DNA of 48,177 nt from positions 1-48,177 of the forward strand of contig CAJUDX010000020.1 of assembly GCA_910584785.1 (NCBI GenBank). The letters are read 5' to 3'. This stretch comes from an uncultured Lachnospiraceae bacterium (lineage in GTDB: Bacteria; Bacillota; Clostridia; Lachnospirales; Lachnospiraceae). The notes below the pieces were generated by a model that ran no database searches, was not told the DNA's origin, and saw only the letters and a program-made list of their open reading frames with translations. The position numbers and the translations under genes are program-made. Positions 48,120 to 48,177 of this stretch are shown piece by piece (the first letter of the stretch is position 1; each line of letters begins with the position of its first letter).

Positions 48120-48177
48120 TTACTGTAAAAGCTCACCGCCGATTAGGCGGTCTAAGTTCAGGTATTCCAAGTGCGCC
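48120..48177 (+). repeat. Palindromic dispersed repeat, copy B (cut by window edge)
   Basis: The reverse complement of copy A at 43262-43320, starting TTACTGTAAAA and including the ACCGCC/GGCGGT stem and TTCAGGTATTCCAAGTGCGCC at the edge. It lies 5 bases after the NfeD stop. If copy A is complete, about 40 more bases follow outside the window. Confidence 0.85.

Noticed and set aside
43262..48177. Composite transposon bounded by the inverted repeats
   Set aside because: The enclosed genes are housekeeping and no transposase or target duplication is visible; only a repeat family is claimed.

Overview
This 48 kb window looks like the chromosome of a spore-forming, low-to-mid GC member of the Clostridia, most likely family Lachnospiraceae. 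Nearly every gene has a strong AGGAGG-type ribosome binding site, and promoters are TTGACA/TATAAT-like, often with extended -10 elements. A GerA/SpoVAF-type germination protein, an ANTAR regulator beside a short type I glutamine synthetase, and the DapF/DapL lysine branch all fit this group. The placement is inferred from protein character, not from a database search. No integrase, transposase, phage gene or CRISPR array is visible, so most of the window reads as core chromosome.

Region 1 (1-5.4 kb) holds the 3' end of a tRNA-Ser, a small unknown protein, a PurF-like protein whose glutaminase half has lost its catalytic residues, a membrane-anchored amidase and a Na/phosphate cotransporter. 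Region 2 (5.4-10.9 kb) is a glycolytic cluster, gap-pgk-tpiA-gpmI, with hairpin-rich spacers and an unusual repeat array over the gap promoter. Region 3 (11-15.9 kb) has two PLP aminotransferases (one is HisC), a 65-bp tandem triplication that supplies the HisC C-terminus, an AI-2E-type permease and a DUF4349 lipoprotein. Region 4 (16-20.9 kb) is cell envelope: a 911-residue L,D-transpeptidase and an LCP ligase.

Region 5 (20.9-25.1 kb) reads as one operon, glnA, ANTAR regulator, dapF and dapL, linking glutamine supply to diaminopimelate synthesis. It is followed convergently by an Lsa-type ABC-F ribosome protection gene with a 255-nt structured leader. Region 6 (27-28.8 kb) is an Lrp regulator behind five 23-bp repeats, then a SPOR-domain amidase. 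Region 7 (28.8-32.7 kb) is a leftward bioY-bioB-bioD-bioA operon behind a recognisable BirA operator. Region 8 (32.7-36.3 kb) has a secreted protein, a cytidylate-kinase-like protein, a YihY-type membrane protein and a DUF362 protein.

Region 9 (36.3-42.9 kb) has a heterodimeric ABC exporter with one degenerate ATP site, a MATE transporter and the SpoVAF/GerA protein. Region 10 (42.9-48.2 kb) starts with an apparent free-standing small RNA gene, followed by tcdA, an Rrf2 regulator, nadE, an rRNA/tRNA 2'-O-methyltransferase and an NfeD protein. This last block is bracketed by two inverted copies of a palindromic repeat. The observations most worth following are the small RNA, the cluster-retaining but glutaminase-dead PurF, the gap and lrp repeat arrays, the pseudo-receiver ANTAR protein and the ABC-F leader.
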